From Candidatus Sumerlaeota bacterium (GTDB lineage: Bacteria > Sumerlaeota > Sumerlaeia > JAFGJS01): DNA of 64,000 nt. The translations under genes and the position numbers were made by a program. Shown piece after piece: positions 34,064-42,463 of the stretch (positions are counted from its first letter, which is position 1; every line of letters begins with the position of its first letter). The notes beneath the pieces are model-generated. The model searched no databases and had not been told where the DNA came from. It saw only the letters and a list, made by a program, of their open reading frames with translations. The stretch is taken from NCBI GenBank assembly GCA_016928995.1, contig JAFGJS010000070.1, forward strand, positions 1-64,000, in the 5' to 3' direction.

Positions 34064-35313
34064 TAGAAAAAATACCACCATGCCATCTGTTTTTCGTATT
34101 TCAGACTCAAGAGCCGTTCATATACTGTGCGATAAATCGCGAGATGGCCTTCCGTGACGGGATGGACATCATACAGGTCAGGCATAATATATAACGAGTC
34201 AAGCGGTTCGTAATCTCCGATGTCGCGTCCATAGCAGTGGTGAAAAAAGACCTGAAAAAGATCAATGAACATGCATCCTTGTTGCGCCGCCACATCCTCG
34301 ATGATCGAGTTCATGGCCAGTATCTCAGGGGACCATAAGTGATAATAGTAAAATGAACTGGTGGCGGGGATGGATTCGCTGAGACCGTCCGCCATGTCGT
34401 ACAGGTTGATGACCAAGATATCCGGCGAGGATGGCATCGCCTGCAGGCGGTCGATGATCGTGTTGAGATTCTGCCGGTACAAAGCCTGTTCTGATGTCGT
34501 GACAATGTCATCGGTCAGAAAATCGGATAAATCGTTGAAGCCCAGCAAGACCGCCACCAAATCCGGTTCTCCCGAGAGCAAATCATCCATCGGCGCAGAT
34601 CCCGTCGTCGCCCAATCGCTTGTCGTGGTTCCGGAAACGGCATAATTGTTGGTGACGATTCTAGGCCAGAGGCGCTGAATGGCCGGTTCTGATTGATATT
34701 CGCCAAACAGTATATGCACCCAGCCCGGACCCGTGTCGGGATAGAACTCCGGATTGCCCCCTTCGCTGATGCTGTCGCCTACGACATCGAAGGATGTGTA
34801 TTCCCGCGCTTGAGCGGCGGATGCGGCCACGATGAAGAAGAACATCAGCCAGCGGCGCGTCTGGCGGCAGTAGGTCCGGTAGGCGTCGCCAAATCGCTCT
34901 TCGAGCATGCCTTCTTCCATGCGGATCACGAACCGGTCCATCAACCAGACGAACATTGGAATTGCCAAGAGCGGCGTCAGCGTCCCCAGCATGAGCGCGG
35001 CGCCCAGCAGGATCAGGGCCATGCCGAGGTAAATCGGATTGCGTGTGAAGCGATAGACGCCGGTGGTGATCAGCGTCTGCGAATCGCGATAAGGAAAGAC
35101 CGTCGTCCGCGCCAGCAGCAGCCGCAGCACGCTCTGCAGATCGAGCGCGGAGCCGATCGCCAAGAACGCCAATCCCAGCCAGTTCAAGGGGCTTGGCAGC
35201 CGGGGCGTTTCCGGCGCAAATTGATGCAATGCGGCCATCATGGTCCATGCGCCGAAGAAAAACACTGGCGGATTTTTCCAGATCGACATGCGCCGCGGCT
35301 TTTCCCCACCCAT
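34063..35313 (-). CDS. Isoprenylcysteine-methyltransferase-like/SGNH hydrolase fusion
   Basis: The frame opens at 35436; ATG 35313, preceded by GGGAG, is the best start (about 416 residues). Residues ~10-165 contain four hydrophobic segments and the ICMT/PEMT signature TTGVYRFTRNPIYLGMALIL plus EEGMLEERFGDAYRTYCRQT, a membrane methyltransferase domain. This runs without a stop into MFFFIVAASAAQA, which looks like an intact signal peptide, then FDVVGDSISEGG, VLLGFNDLSDF and YDVHPVTEGH of an SGNH hydrolase. Loss of a stop between two genes, or a genuine fusion placing the hydrolase outside the membrane, would both fit. Confidence 0.75.
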   Translation of the reverse strand: MGGEKPRRMSIWKNPPVFFFGAWTMMAALHQFAPETPRLPSPLNWLGLAFLAIGSALDLQSVLRLLLARTTVFPYRDSQTLITTGVYRFTRNPIYLGMALILLGAALMLGTLTPLLAIPMFVWLMDRFVIRMEEGMLEERFGDAYRTYCRQTRRWLMFFFIVAASAAQAREYTSFDVVGDSISEGGNPEFYPDTGPGWVHILFGEYQSEPAIQRLWPRIVTNNYAVSGTTTSDWATTGSAPMDDLLSGEPDLVAVLLGFNDLSDFLTDDIVTTSEQALYRQNLNTIIDRLQAMPSSPDILVINLYDMADGLSESIPATSSFYYYHLWSPEILAMNSIIEDVAAQQGCMFIDLFQVFFHHCYGRDIGDYEPLDSLYIMPDLYDVHPVTEGHLAIYRTVYERLLSLKYEKQMAWWYFF

Positions 35314-35501
35314 TCGATGCTCCCAGGAAGCGATCACGTTCATGGTGAATTTTCGCTGATCATCCAACCGTGGTGCAATCATGAAAATTCTGAAATCGTT
35401 CGGCTCATGGAATTCTATAAAAAACCCTTGAGTCATTCGTGTCGCGTTGCTATTTCTTAAATCTACGAATTGATGTTCCCCAAAGAGTTGGCCGTCATCC
35501 T

Positions 35502-36302
35502 ATGTCGCTCCGATCGGAAATCTGGAATGAACCTTTAACGGTGCTGGGTCGCTCCGCCGTTAATGTGACGCAGGCGCTGGGCGCTGTGTTTTTATTTATG
35601 TTTGAGGCTCTGGCGAAAATCTTTGTGCCGCCGTTCCGGTTCTATTACATCTTGCAGCAAATTCATTTCATCGGTATGAAATCGCTGTTCGTTGTCGGAT
35701 TAACCGGGCTTTTCACGGGCATGGTGCTGGGATTGCAGGGCTATTACACGCTGGTCCAATACGGCTCGGAATCCGTGCTTGGCGCGGCGGTGACGCTTTC
35801 TCTGCTGCGCGAACTGGGTCCGGTGCTGACGGCGTTGATGATCACCGGCCGCACGGGCTCTTCGATGGCGGCGGAGATCGGCATCATGCGCATCTCGGAG
35901 CAGATCGACGCGCTCGACACGATGGACATCGATCCGGTTCATTTTCTGATCGTGCCGCGCTATATCGCGGCCTTGATCAGCTTCCCGCTGCTGACGGCGA
36001 TTTTTGACTGCATCGGCATCATGGGCGGATACATTTCCGGCGTGATCCTGATGCAGATCAACGCGGGCACGTATATGAATCACATGGTCAGCGGCGTGGT
36101 GATGAACGACGTGACCAGCGGTTTCCTCAAAGCCTTTGTCTTTGCCCTGATCGTGACCACAATCAGTTGCTATCAGGGTTTTTATGCACATAAACGCGGA
36201 TTCGGCGCCAAGGGCGTGAGCGCCGCCACGACTTCCGCCGTGGTGGTATCGAGCGTTTTGATTCTCGTCACCGATTACATCATGACGTCGTTTTTGATTT
36301 GA
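35502..36302 (+). CDS. mlaE: MlaE phospholipid ABC transporter permease
   Basis: 266 residues from ATG 35502 (MSLRSEIWNEPL); the frame itself opens at 35439. Five or six membrane segments and the MlaE core: GLFTGMVLGLQGYYTL, LLRELGPVLTALMITGRTGS and AEIGIMRISEQIDALDTMDI. It forms the inner-membrane MlaFED complex, moving phospholipids between the inner and outer membranes. First gene of a five-gene operon; mlaF starts 13 bases downstream. Confidence 0.95.
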   Translation: MSLRSEIWNEPLTVLGRSAVNVTQALGAVFLFMFEALAKIFVPPFRFYYILQQIHFIGMKSLFVVGLTGLFTGMVLGLQGYYTLVQYGSESVLGAAVTLSLLRELGPVLTALMITGRTGSSMAAEIGIMRISEQIDALDTMDIDPVHFLIVPRYIAALISFPLLTAIFDCIGIMGGYISGVILMQINAGTYMNHMVSGVVMNDVTSGFLKAFVFALIVTTISCYQGFYAHKRGFGAKGVSAATTSAVVVSSVLILVTDYIMTSFLI

Positions 36303-36315
36303 AGGCGGAGCGCGT

Positions 36316-37080
36316 ATGAGCGAACAGCCGTTGCTGGAATATATCGATGTCTATAAGTCCTTCGGGGACAATCACGTGCTGCGCGGCGTGGATTTGACCG
36401 TGGAGCGCGGATCCGTGACCACGATCATCGGCCGCAGCGGCATCGGCAAAAGCGTGCTGCTCAAGCACGCCGTGGGGCTGCTTCAACCGGATCGCGGCGA
36501 GATCCGATTCGAGGGGCGCAATATGCTGGAACTGCATCAAGCCGAACGGAAGGAATTGAAGAAAAAATTCAGTTACATGTTCCAGCAAATGGCGCTGTTC
36601 AGTTCCATGACCACGTATGAAAACATCGCGTTGCCGCTGGTGGAAGGCACGAAACTCAAGAGAGATCAAATTCATCAGCGTGTGATGGATATCATTGACA
36701 AACTGGATATCGGCGATGTGGCGGAGATGTATCCCTCGCAGCTTTCCGGCGGCATGAGCAAACGCGTGGCGCTGGCGCGGGCGCTGATCGACGAACCCGA
36801 GGTGGTGTTCTTCGACGAGCCGACCACCGGTCTCGATCCGATCCGCAAATCCACGGTGCACCATATGATCGCGCGTTACCAGAAGATGTTTCAATTCACC
36901 GCTGTGATGGTGAGCCACGACATCCCGGAGGTCTTTGAGGTTTCGAACAAGGTGGCGCTGCTGGAAAATGGCCGGATTGTCTTCTCCGGCACGCCGGAGG
37001 AAATTATGAGCTGCGAGAATGAAGTCGTTTGCCGCTTTATTAACGGCCGTGAGGAATCGCCGGTCCATGCCGCTGGATGA
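36316..37080 (+). CDS. mlaF: MlaF phospholipid ABC transporter ATPase
   Basis: 254 residues; GGAG precedes the ATG. Walker A is GRSGIGKSVLLKH, the Q-loop is FQQMALFSSMTTYEN, the signature is LSGGMSKRVALARAL, Walker B is VVFFDEPTTGLDP and the switch His is MVSHDIPE. The serine replacing Cys/Gly in the Walker A region and the 'GGMSKR' signature are typical of the Mla/Ttg2A subfamily. Partner of MlaE. Confidence 0.96.
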   Translation: MSEQPLLEYIDVYKSFGDNHVLRGVDLTVERGSVTTIIGRSGIGKSVLLKHAVGLLQPDRGEIRFEGRNMLELHQAERKELKKKFSYMFQQMALFSSMTTYENIALPLVEGTKLKRDQIHQRVMDIIDKLDIGDVAEMYPSQLSGGMSKRVALARALIDEPEVVFFDEPTTGLDPIRKSTVHHMIARYQKMFQFTAVMVSHDIPEVFEVSNKVALLENGRIVFSGTPEEIMSCENEVVCRFINGREESPVHAAG

Positions 37081-37133
37081 GTTTTGTTCAATCCATGAAA
37101 ACAATGAGTCTGGAGATACGAGGAACCTGAGTC

Positions 37134-37583
37134 ATGAATAAACGATCACTGGAAACATCCGTGGGCGTCTTTGTGCTGATCGGTCTCATCTGCATCGGAT
37201 ACTTGACGATCAAACTGGGCAAAATGGAGATGCTGGGAAGCGACTACTATCTGCTTCAGGCGCGCTTCGCCCATGTTTCAGGATTGAAGAAAGGCGCGGT
37301 GGTGGACATCGCTGGCGTGCAGGTCGGCACGGTGGAGTCGATCAGACTCGATACGCGCGATTTAACGGCGCTGGTGACGATGAAAATCGAAAACGACATC
37401 CCAGTGGACATCGACGCCATCGCCTCGATTAAAACCGCTGGCTTGATTGGCGATCGTTACCTGAGGATTGATCCGGGCGGCTCGGATGAGATGCTGAAGA
37501 ACGGAGACATGATCATCGAAACGCAACCAGCCATGGATTTGGAGGATCTGGTTTCGAAATATATTTTCGGCAGCGCGGAATAA
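37134..37583 (+). CDS. mlaD: MlaD MCE-domain substrate-binding protein
   Basis: 149 residues, as in E. coli-type short MlaD. One N-terminal membrane helix (VGVFVLIGLICIGYLTI) is followed by an MCE domain (YYLLQARFAHVSGLKKGAVV, VDIAGVQVGTVESI, KTAGLIGDRYLRI). It forms a hexameric periplasmic ring on MlaE. AGGA precedes the ATG. Confidence 0.95.
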   Translation: MNKRSLETSVGVFVLIGLICIGYLTIKLGKMEMLGSDYYLLQARFAHVSGLKKGAVVDIAGVQVGTVESIRLDTRDLTALVTMKIENDIPVDIDAIASIKTAGLIGDRYLRIDPGGSDEMLKNGDMIIETQPAMDLEDLVSKYIFGSAE

Positions 37584-37657
37584 ACAAATTGCGAATTGAA
37601 AATTATATGTCGAGCAGCGGTATAAAAACAAAGAGCATTCACGAAGGAGAATGTAAG

Positions 37658-38344
37658 ATGATACGAAATACGGTCATTATCGTCATCGCGACATTGATGC
37701 TTGCTTCAATAAAGCCCTCGTTCGCCGATGATGGGTCCGCTGAGGGATCCGCGAAACTAGTGGTGGAGCAAACCATCGACAAAGTGCTGAAGGTTATCGC
37801 TGAACCCGACTTCAAAACCGAAGGCGCCGCAGGCGAAAAGCATAATCAGGTGCTTGCGATTCTGCTGGATATTGTGGACATGGATCGCATCGGCGCGCTG
37901 ACGCTGGCGCAACACCGGCGCGATTTCAACGATGAGCAATTCAAGGAATTCACTGAGCTGCTTTCTCAACTGCTCTTCAGGACTTACATTGCGCATCTGG
38001 AGAAATACAGCAACGAGAAGGTCGTGATTGATAAAGCCGAAGAACAGGAGAACGGCCGGGCTAAAGTCGCCACGAAGACCGTTTCCGGCGATGCGGAAAT
38101 CCCCGTGGAATTCAGCCTGTTCAAGAACGAAGATGGCGAATGGAAACTATACGACGTGACCATCGAAGGCGTCAGTCTGATCAAGAATTTTCGTTCGCAG
38201 TTCAAGAGTATGTTGATGAATAAAAAGCCGGAGCAGTTCATTCAGGAACTGCGTCAGAAGGTCCAGGAGCAAGCGCAGTCCGATCAAAAGGATAGCGGCG
38301 GGAAGGATTCCGCAGCCGGGGCTCATCCGGAAGAATCCGAGTGA
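37658..38344 (+). CDS. mlaC: MlaC periplasmic phospholipid shuttle
   Basis: 228 residues from ATG 37658 (GAAGGAG upstream), starting with a signal peptide ending SFADDG. The domain has LDIVDMDRIGALTLAQHRRD, FKEFTELLSQLLFRTYIAHL and EWKLYDVTIEGVSLIKNFRS, the MlaC/Ttg2D pattern. A charged ~25-residue tail (QSDQKDSGGKDSAAG) extends past the usual end. It carries lipid between MlaFED and the outer-membrane MlaA. Confidence 0.93.
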   Translation: MIRNTVIIVIATLMLASIKPSFADDGSAEGSAKLVVEQTIDKVLKVIAEPDFKTEGAAGEKHNQVLAILLDIVDMDRIGALTLAQHRRDFNDEQFKEFTELLSQLLFRTYIAHLEKYSNEKVVIDKAEEQENGRAKVATKTVSGDAEIPVEFSLFKNEDGEWKLYDVTIEGVSLIKNFRSQFKSMLMNKKPEQFIQELRQKVQEQAQSDQKDSGGKDSAAGAHPEESE

Positions 38345-39282
38345 TTACAGCAGCGCCAGTTGTCATGATTAATCGCCAATACATTCCTGCGCCGGCGGCG
38401 ATAGACGTCCGTTTATTTGCGATTATGCTAGCCTTGATCGCTATCGTGCTGCTTTCGGGTTGTTCGCGCGCCAAACCACGCGTCTCAATGGAAGCACAAG
38501 CGGAAAACGCCCATTTTGCGGATGATCCACTGTTGGCCGGACTCGAAGGCGAATTTGCCGATGAGGATGGCGATTCGTCCGAAACATCCATCGCCGATCC
38601 GTTGCAGCTCTGGAACCGCGGCTGGTTTGTCGTGAATGACAAACTTTATTTCTGGCTGTTCAAACCGGCGTCCAAGGTTTATGGCTTTATTCTCTATCCA
38701 CGCTTTGTCCGCGTGGGGATCTCGAATTTTTTCGACAACCTGGGCTTTTTACGCCGTTGTGTGAATTGCCTGTTGCAAGGGCAACTGCGTAACAGCGGCA
38801 AGGAAGTCGTGCGATTCGTGCTCAACAGCACGGTCGGCGTGCTGGGGCTCTGGGATCCTGCCACAAAATGGGGACTGCCCCAGCAGGAAGAGGATTTCGA
38901 TCAAACGCTGGGAGTCTGGCGCATTGGCATGGGGTGCTATTTGACCTGGCCGCTTTACGGTCCGTCTTCGCCGCGCGGGACGATTGGGCTTTTGCTCGAC
39001 GCCGCGATGAATCCGACCACATTCGTCCCTGGTCTGGGCATGCTGGTTGTAATCAATGAAACCTCGCTGGGTGACAATCCCTATGAACAACTGCGTAATA
39101 TTTCGCTGGAACCATACATCGCCGTGCGCGAGGCGTATGTGGCGAATCTCAAGAAAAAGATCGAAGACCGTGGGCAAAAGGGGAGTGATGCCAAGCAGCC
39201 TGCGGAAGATGATGACGTTTGGATTGACGATGAAATCCTCGATCAATATAAACCTGCCGCCACAGAGTCCGATGCTCCTTGA
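38341..39282 (+). CDS. mlaA: MlaA (VacJ) outer-membrane lipoprotein
   Basis: 313 residues if begun at the GTG 38341, which overlaps the mlaC stop by 4 bases (GTGA); ATG 38365 is an alternative. A lipoprotein signal (IVLLSGC) is followed by an acidic linker and the MlaA core: SIADPLQLWNRGWFVVNDKL, FFDNLGFLRRCVNCLLQGQL, DFDQTLGVWRIGMGCYLTWP and YGPSSPRGTIGLLLDAAMNP. Mla genes are often split; here MlaA is in the same operon as MlaEFDC. An acidic tail of ~40 residues is unusual. Confidence 0.93.
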   Translation: MITAAPVVMINRQYIPAPAAIDVRLFAIMLALIAIVLLSGCSRAKPRVSMEAQAENAHFADDPLLAGLEGEFADEDGDSSETSIADPLQLWNRGWFVVNDKLYFWLFKPASKVYGFILYPRFVRVGISNFFDNLGFLRRCVNCLLQGQLRNSGKEVVRFVLNSTVGVLGLWDPATKWGLPQQEEDFDQTLGVWRIGMGCYLTWPLYGPSSPRGTIGLLLDAAMNPTTFVPGLGMLVVINETSLGDNPYEQLRNISLEPYIAVREAYVANLKKKIEDRGQKGSDAKQPAEDDDVWIDDEILDQYKPAATESDAP

Positions 39283-39304
39283 TGCAGCATGACAGGCCGA
39301 ATGC

Positions 39305-40555
39305 TCAATCCGCATAAGACGTGGAGCCTGTGGCCGGCTCCAAGCCGGAACAGCGCTCCATAGCTTCATAGAAATCGATGATCTGTCGCACATAGGCGCG
39401 TTTTTCCGTATATTTCAACGGCATGAAGGAGCGCTTGAAGCCGTATATGATGCAATGCCGCAGCTGCTCCTGCGTGAGGCCGACATGGTCAATGGCCAGG
39501 CGCAGCTCGCGGCTGACGCTGGTGCTGGAGACCAGCCGGTTGTCCGTGCAAAAGGTCGTGCTGAGTTTTGCGTCGAGCATTTTCCGCACGGGGTGGTTGG
39601 TGAGTTCCGGGATCGCCGGATTCGTTTGCAGGTTGCTCGTCAGGCAAATTTCCAGCGTGACGCGGCGGTCCGCAACGTAATCCGCCAGCGCCTTGACGTA
39701 GCGCTCCGGGTCCGTGATGCGCGGCGACTCCAGCTTGTCCACATGAAACAGAAACAGGCCGTGGCCGATGCGGTCGGCGTGCAGCAGCGTGATCGCCTCG
39801 AAGATGCTTTCCGGCCCGTACGCCTCGCCGGCATGCACGGTTTTATGCATGAAATTCTGATGCGCGAAATCGTAAGCCTTCCGGTGATCGTGCGCCGGAT
39901 AGCCGTCTTCGCGTCCGGCCAGATCAAAGCCCACAACCGGCACGCCGTTGTTGTCGCGGATCTGCACCGCCGCCCGGGCGAGTTCCATCGAGGCCATTGC
40001 GATGACATGGCGCTCCGGCGAGTAACTGTGCGCGCGGAACAGGCTGTCGTAATAGCGCGAAAAACTGCCGGAGCAAAAGCGCATGGCGCAGACAATGATG
40101 CCGTATAAAAAGCGCGGCTCGCGGCCTGACTGCACCGGCTCTGTCGCGTTGAACTCATCGCATGCCCGTTTCAGTCCGCGATCTACCGCCATCAGGATCG
40201 CCGGCATTTGCAGCTCGCGGCTGACATGCAACTGCGGCGCGAATCGCGGTTCGATGTAACGTACGCCTTCGCTGAAGGAATCCACAGCCAATTCATAGGA
40301 GACGCGCTCCAGCGCTTCAGGATCCTGCAGCACTGCGCAGGTGTATTTAAAACCGTGAAGATACTCCGCCAGGTTATTGTAGTGTTCTTTAAACACCAAC
40401 TCGCGCAGGCCGTCGCCGGTGTACGACGGCAGTTCCACATTGCGTTCCTTGGCCAATTCGATCAGCGTGGATGGCCGCAGCGAACCGTCAATATGCACGT
40501 GCAGATCCGTCTTCGGGATCGCCCGTAAAAAATCATCGGTAAGTTTTTGCGTCAT
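39305..40555 (-). CDS. add: Adenosine deaminase family protein
   Basis: 416 residues. Zinc ligands and catalytic sites: DLHVHIDGSL near the N-terminus, VHAGEAYGPESI (His and the catalytic Glu region), HADRIGHGLFLF, and the Asp of TFCTDNRLVSST. It is somewhat longer than usual (~340), mainly through inserts between residues 60 and 190. It hydrolyses adenosine or a related aminopurine; exact specificity is not visible. Its ATG overlaps the stop of the upstream gene (ATGA). Confidence 0.85.
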   Translation of the reverse strand: MTQKLTDDFLRAIPKTDLHVHIDGSLRPSTLIELAKERNVELPSYTGDGLRELVFKEHYNNLAEYLHGFKYTCAVLQDPEALERVSYELAVDSFSEGVRYIEPRFAPQLHVSRELQMPAILMAVDRGLKRACDEFNATEPVQSGREPRFLYGIIVCAMRFCSGSFSRYYDSLFRAHSYSPERHVIAMASMELARAAVQIRDNNGVPVVGFDLAGREDGYPAHDHRKAYDFAHQNFMHKTVHAGEAYGPESIFEAITLLHADRIGHGLFLFHVDKLESPRITDPERYVKALADYVADRRVTLEICLTSNLQTNPAIPELTNHPVRKMLDAKLSTTFCTDNRLVSSTSVSRELRLAIDHVGLTQEQLRHCIIYGFKRSFMPLKYTEKRAYVRQIIDFYEAMERCSGLEPATGSTSYAD

Positions 40556-42003
40556 TGCGTTCTCGTATCAATAATCAGATTGACATCCCATTGCATGTCT
40601 TCTTTTAACTGAATCGGCTCGGATTGTTCGATTCTCAAAGGGCAAAACAATTCCTTGCGGCGGTCGATCAACAGCATCGCGCAGTTTTCAAGAAAGTCGC
40701 GCGGTTCGCCGCATCCGCCGGCTGGTTTCAGCGACACGCCGTCTTCCAGGCGCAAGCTCGATGGCTGTTCTTGCGTCAGGGCGCTCAGAAGCAAAGATCG
40801 TTTTTCCATGCGCGATTGTATTGCGCCGTCTTGTCTGCGTTCGAACAGCAACACATGGCGTTCCAGCCGCGCGTCTTTGTCCAGCGTCCACATCCCCTCA
40901 GGCATGCGCCGGAACTCGAATTCGCCGTCGGCGTCGCTGCGATAGCAGATCCGCATGTACTTCCACTCGAATTGCGGGCGCAATACGAAACGGAAATCCG
41001 GTAGTGGTTCTCCTTCCAGGAGCGTTCTGCCGTGCAAGGTTCGTTCGCCCATACCTTCGCCGATAATGACGCCGGTTTTGCGTTCGCCCGGTTTGAGTTC
41101 GAAGGGCCATTCCACATCGCACTTGCCGGTTGTCACATCCGGCACAGGCACAATCGCCACATAGTATCCCGGATCGAGCATCACGTTTTCCAATTTTCCC
41201 GGATGTTCCGCAACAATGGCGCTTTCCTCACCGGGTAGAGCATCCAAGCGGCGGAACACAACGACGGTTTTGGCTTGCGCGGATTCCGGGAAGAACTCGC
41301 CGTCCAGCATGCCGCAAGGTTTCAATGAAATCACCAGTCGTCCTTGATCATCAGTGATGAATGCATTGCGTTCCTTAGGTTGGATCCATCGCCGTTCATG
41401 CGTTTGCAGCGAGCCATCGTAACGGAAGGCAAGACAACCGGGCGCAAGTATTGACTCGATGAATTGCGCTTCTCCGTTGGCGTCGCTTAATACATACTGA
41501 AATCCGTTCATTCTCGGATGCGACTCCAGCCGATGCAGATCACGCTTCAAAATTGGACGGTCATTCGGTCCAGGCATATATCGTGTCCACACAATCGGCA
41601 CGCCTTCCAATGGTTTGTCGCTCAGCGCATCCATAATACGCAGTGTTAATGGTTCGCCGCGATGCAGCCGGAACACATGCAGAGCAGACGCTTGATCATC
41701 CGGCTGAAAGACATGCGCCGCAGTTGCAGGCGCATAACCTTCGGCCTCCACCTTAACACTGACCAGCCCAGACTCAGGCAGCCGCACACGAAAGCGCCCC
41801 TTGGTCACATTCACCGTGCGGCCGGATTCGTCGCGCAATTCAAACGGCGGCAGCTGCCCATAGGCCAGCCGGAATTCATCAATTGGCTCGCTGGTCGCTT
41901 CATCCACCACCTCGCCGCGAAATTCGTACTCCGTCCACGACGCCTGAACCGCCAGGCAAAATATAAGGAGAAACATGCCGAGTGATGTCCAATGATTTTT
42001 CAT
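40552..42003 (-). CDS. Secreted protein with carboxypeptidase-regulatory-like domains
   Basis: 483 residues with a signal peptide (GMFLLIFCLAVQASW). Residues ~27-115 look like a CarboxypepD-regulatory/Ig beta domain (FRGEVVDEATSEPIDEFRLA; VSVKVEAEGYAPATA). A second unit (LRIMDALSDKPLEGVPIVWT) and a third (GRTLLEGEPLPDFRFVLRP) follow. No catalytic residues are seen. The function is unknown; possibly it binds another surface molecule. The gene is translationally coupled to the adenosine deaminase downstream. Confidence 0.7.
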   Translation of the reverse strand: MKNHWTSLGMFLLIFCLAVQASWTEYEFRGEVVDEATSEPIDEFRLAYGQLPPFELRDESGRTVNVTKGRFRVRLPESGLVSVKVEAEGYAPATAAHVFQPDDQASALHVFRLHRGEPLTLRIMDALSDKPLEGVPIVWTRYMPGPNDRPILKRDLHRLESHPRMNGFQYVLSDANGEAQFIESILAPGCLAFRYDGSLQTHERRWIQPKERNAFITDDQGRLVISLKPCGMLDGEFFPESAQAKTVVVFRRLDALPGEESAIVAEHPGKLENVMLDPGYYVAIVPVPDVTTGKCDVEWPFELKPGERKTGVIIGEGMGERTLHGRTLLEGEPLPDFRFVLRPQFEWKYMRICYRSDADGEFEFRRMPEGMWTLDKDARLERHVLLFERRQDGAIQSRMEKRSLLLSALTQEQPSSLRLEDGVSLKPAGGCGEPRDFLENCAMLLIDRRKELFCPLRIEQSEPIQLKEDMQWDVNLIIDTRTQ

Positions 42004-42061
42004 GGTTTTCCGTCCAGGTTTTCTCAGGATTCACTCAAGACAAACGCTAAATAATTTTGAA

Positions 42062-42128
42062 CCACAACGACACGAAGGCACGACAAGATAAACAACTGTA
42101 AACAAAGCATAATGTTGTGCCGTTGTGG
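42062..42128. repeat. Imperfect inverted repeat (CACGAAGGCACGA family)
   Basis: CCACAACG (42062-42069) pairs with CGTTGTGG (42121-42128). Inside are CACGAAGGCACGAC and TGTGC arms related to the elements at 5854 and 62043. It lies upstream of the secreted protein gene. Confidence 0.6.
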
Positions 42129-42307
42129 CGTAATGGTGAAATATATTGCGGTTCCTTGCGCAACATCAGTGATTAAGCCTGAAATTCGATCTTCTGCCAA
42201 TAAAAAAGCAACGGACGAGAGTTCGTCTGTTGCTCATTATATCAATAACTGATATTACTCAGGGCGTTGTTTGGATATTATCCGGCGGCTGTTTCCCTGT
42301 TCCCGAC

Positions 42308-42398
42308 GCCCGCTGAAGCGGGCAATCTGGTAATGCAATGGCGTTTTGCCCCCGAATGAATTCGGGGTCTAACTCGTTTCACGCCGGCCAAAGCTGGC
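42308..42398. repeat. Cluster of three short hairpins
   Basis: GCCCGCTGAAGCGGGC (42308-42323), CCCCGAATGAATTCGGGG (about 42350-42367) and GCCGGCCAAAGCTGGC (about 42383-42398) each form a near-perfect hairpin with a 2-4 base loop, spaced ~35 bases apart. They lie downstream of the OFA transporter gene. None has a long U tract. The rest of 42004-42463 shows no gene. Confidence 0.55.
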
Positions 42399-42463
42399 AA
42401 TGGGAGGTCGGATTGACGCAGTGCGTAACATCAGTCAATAAGAAATGCAATCTGAAGTTCCAA

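Noticed and set aside
36280-37104. 274-codon minus-strand frame
   Set aside because: Antisense shadow of mlaF, whose ABC motifs are unmistakable.
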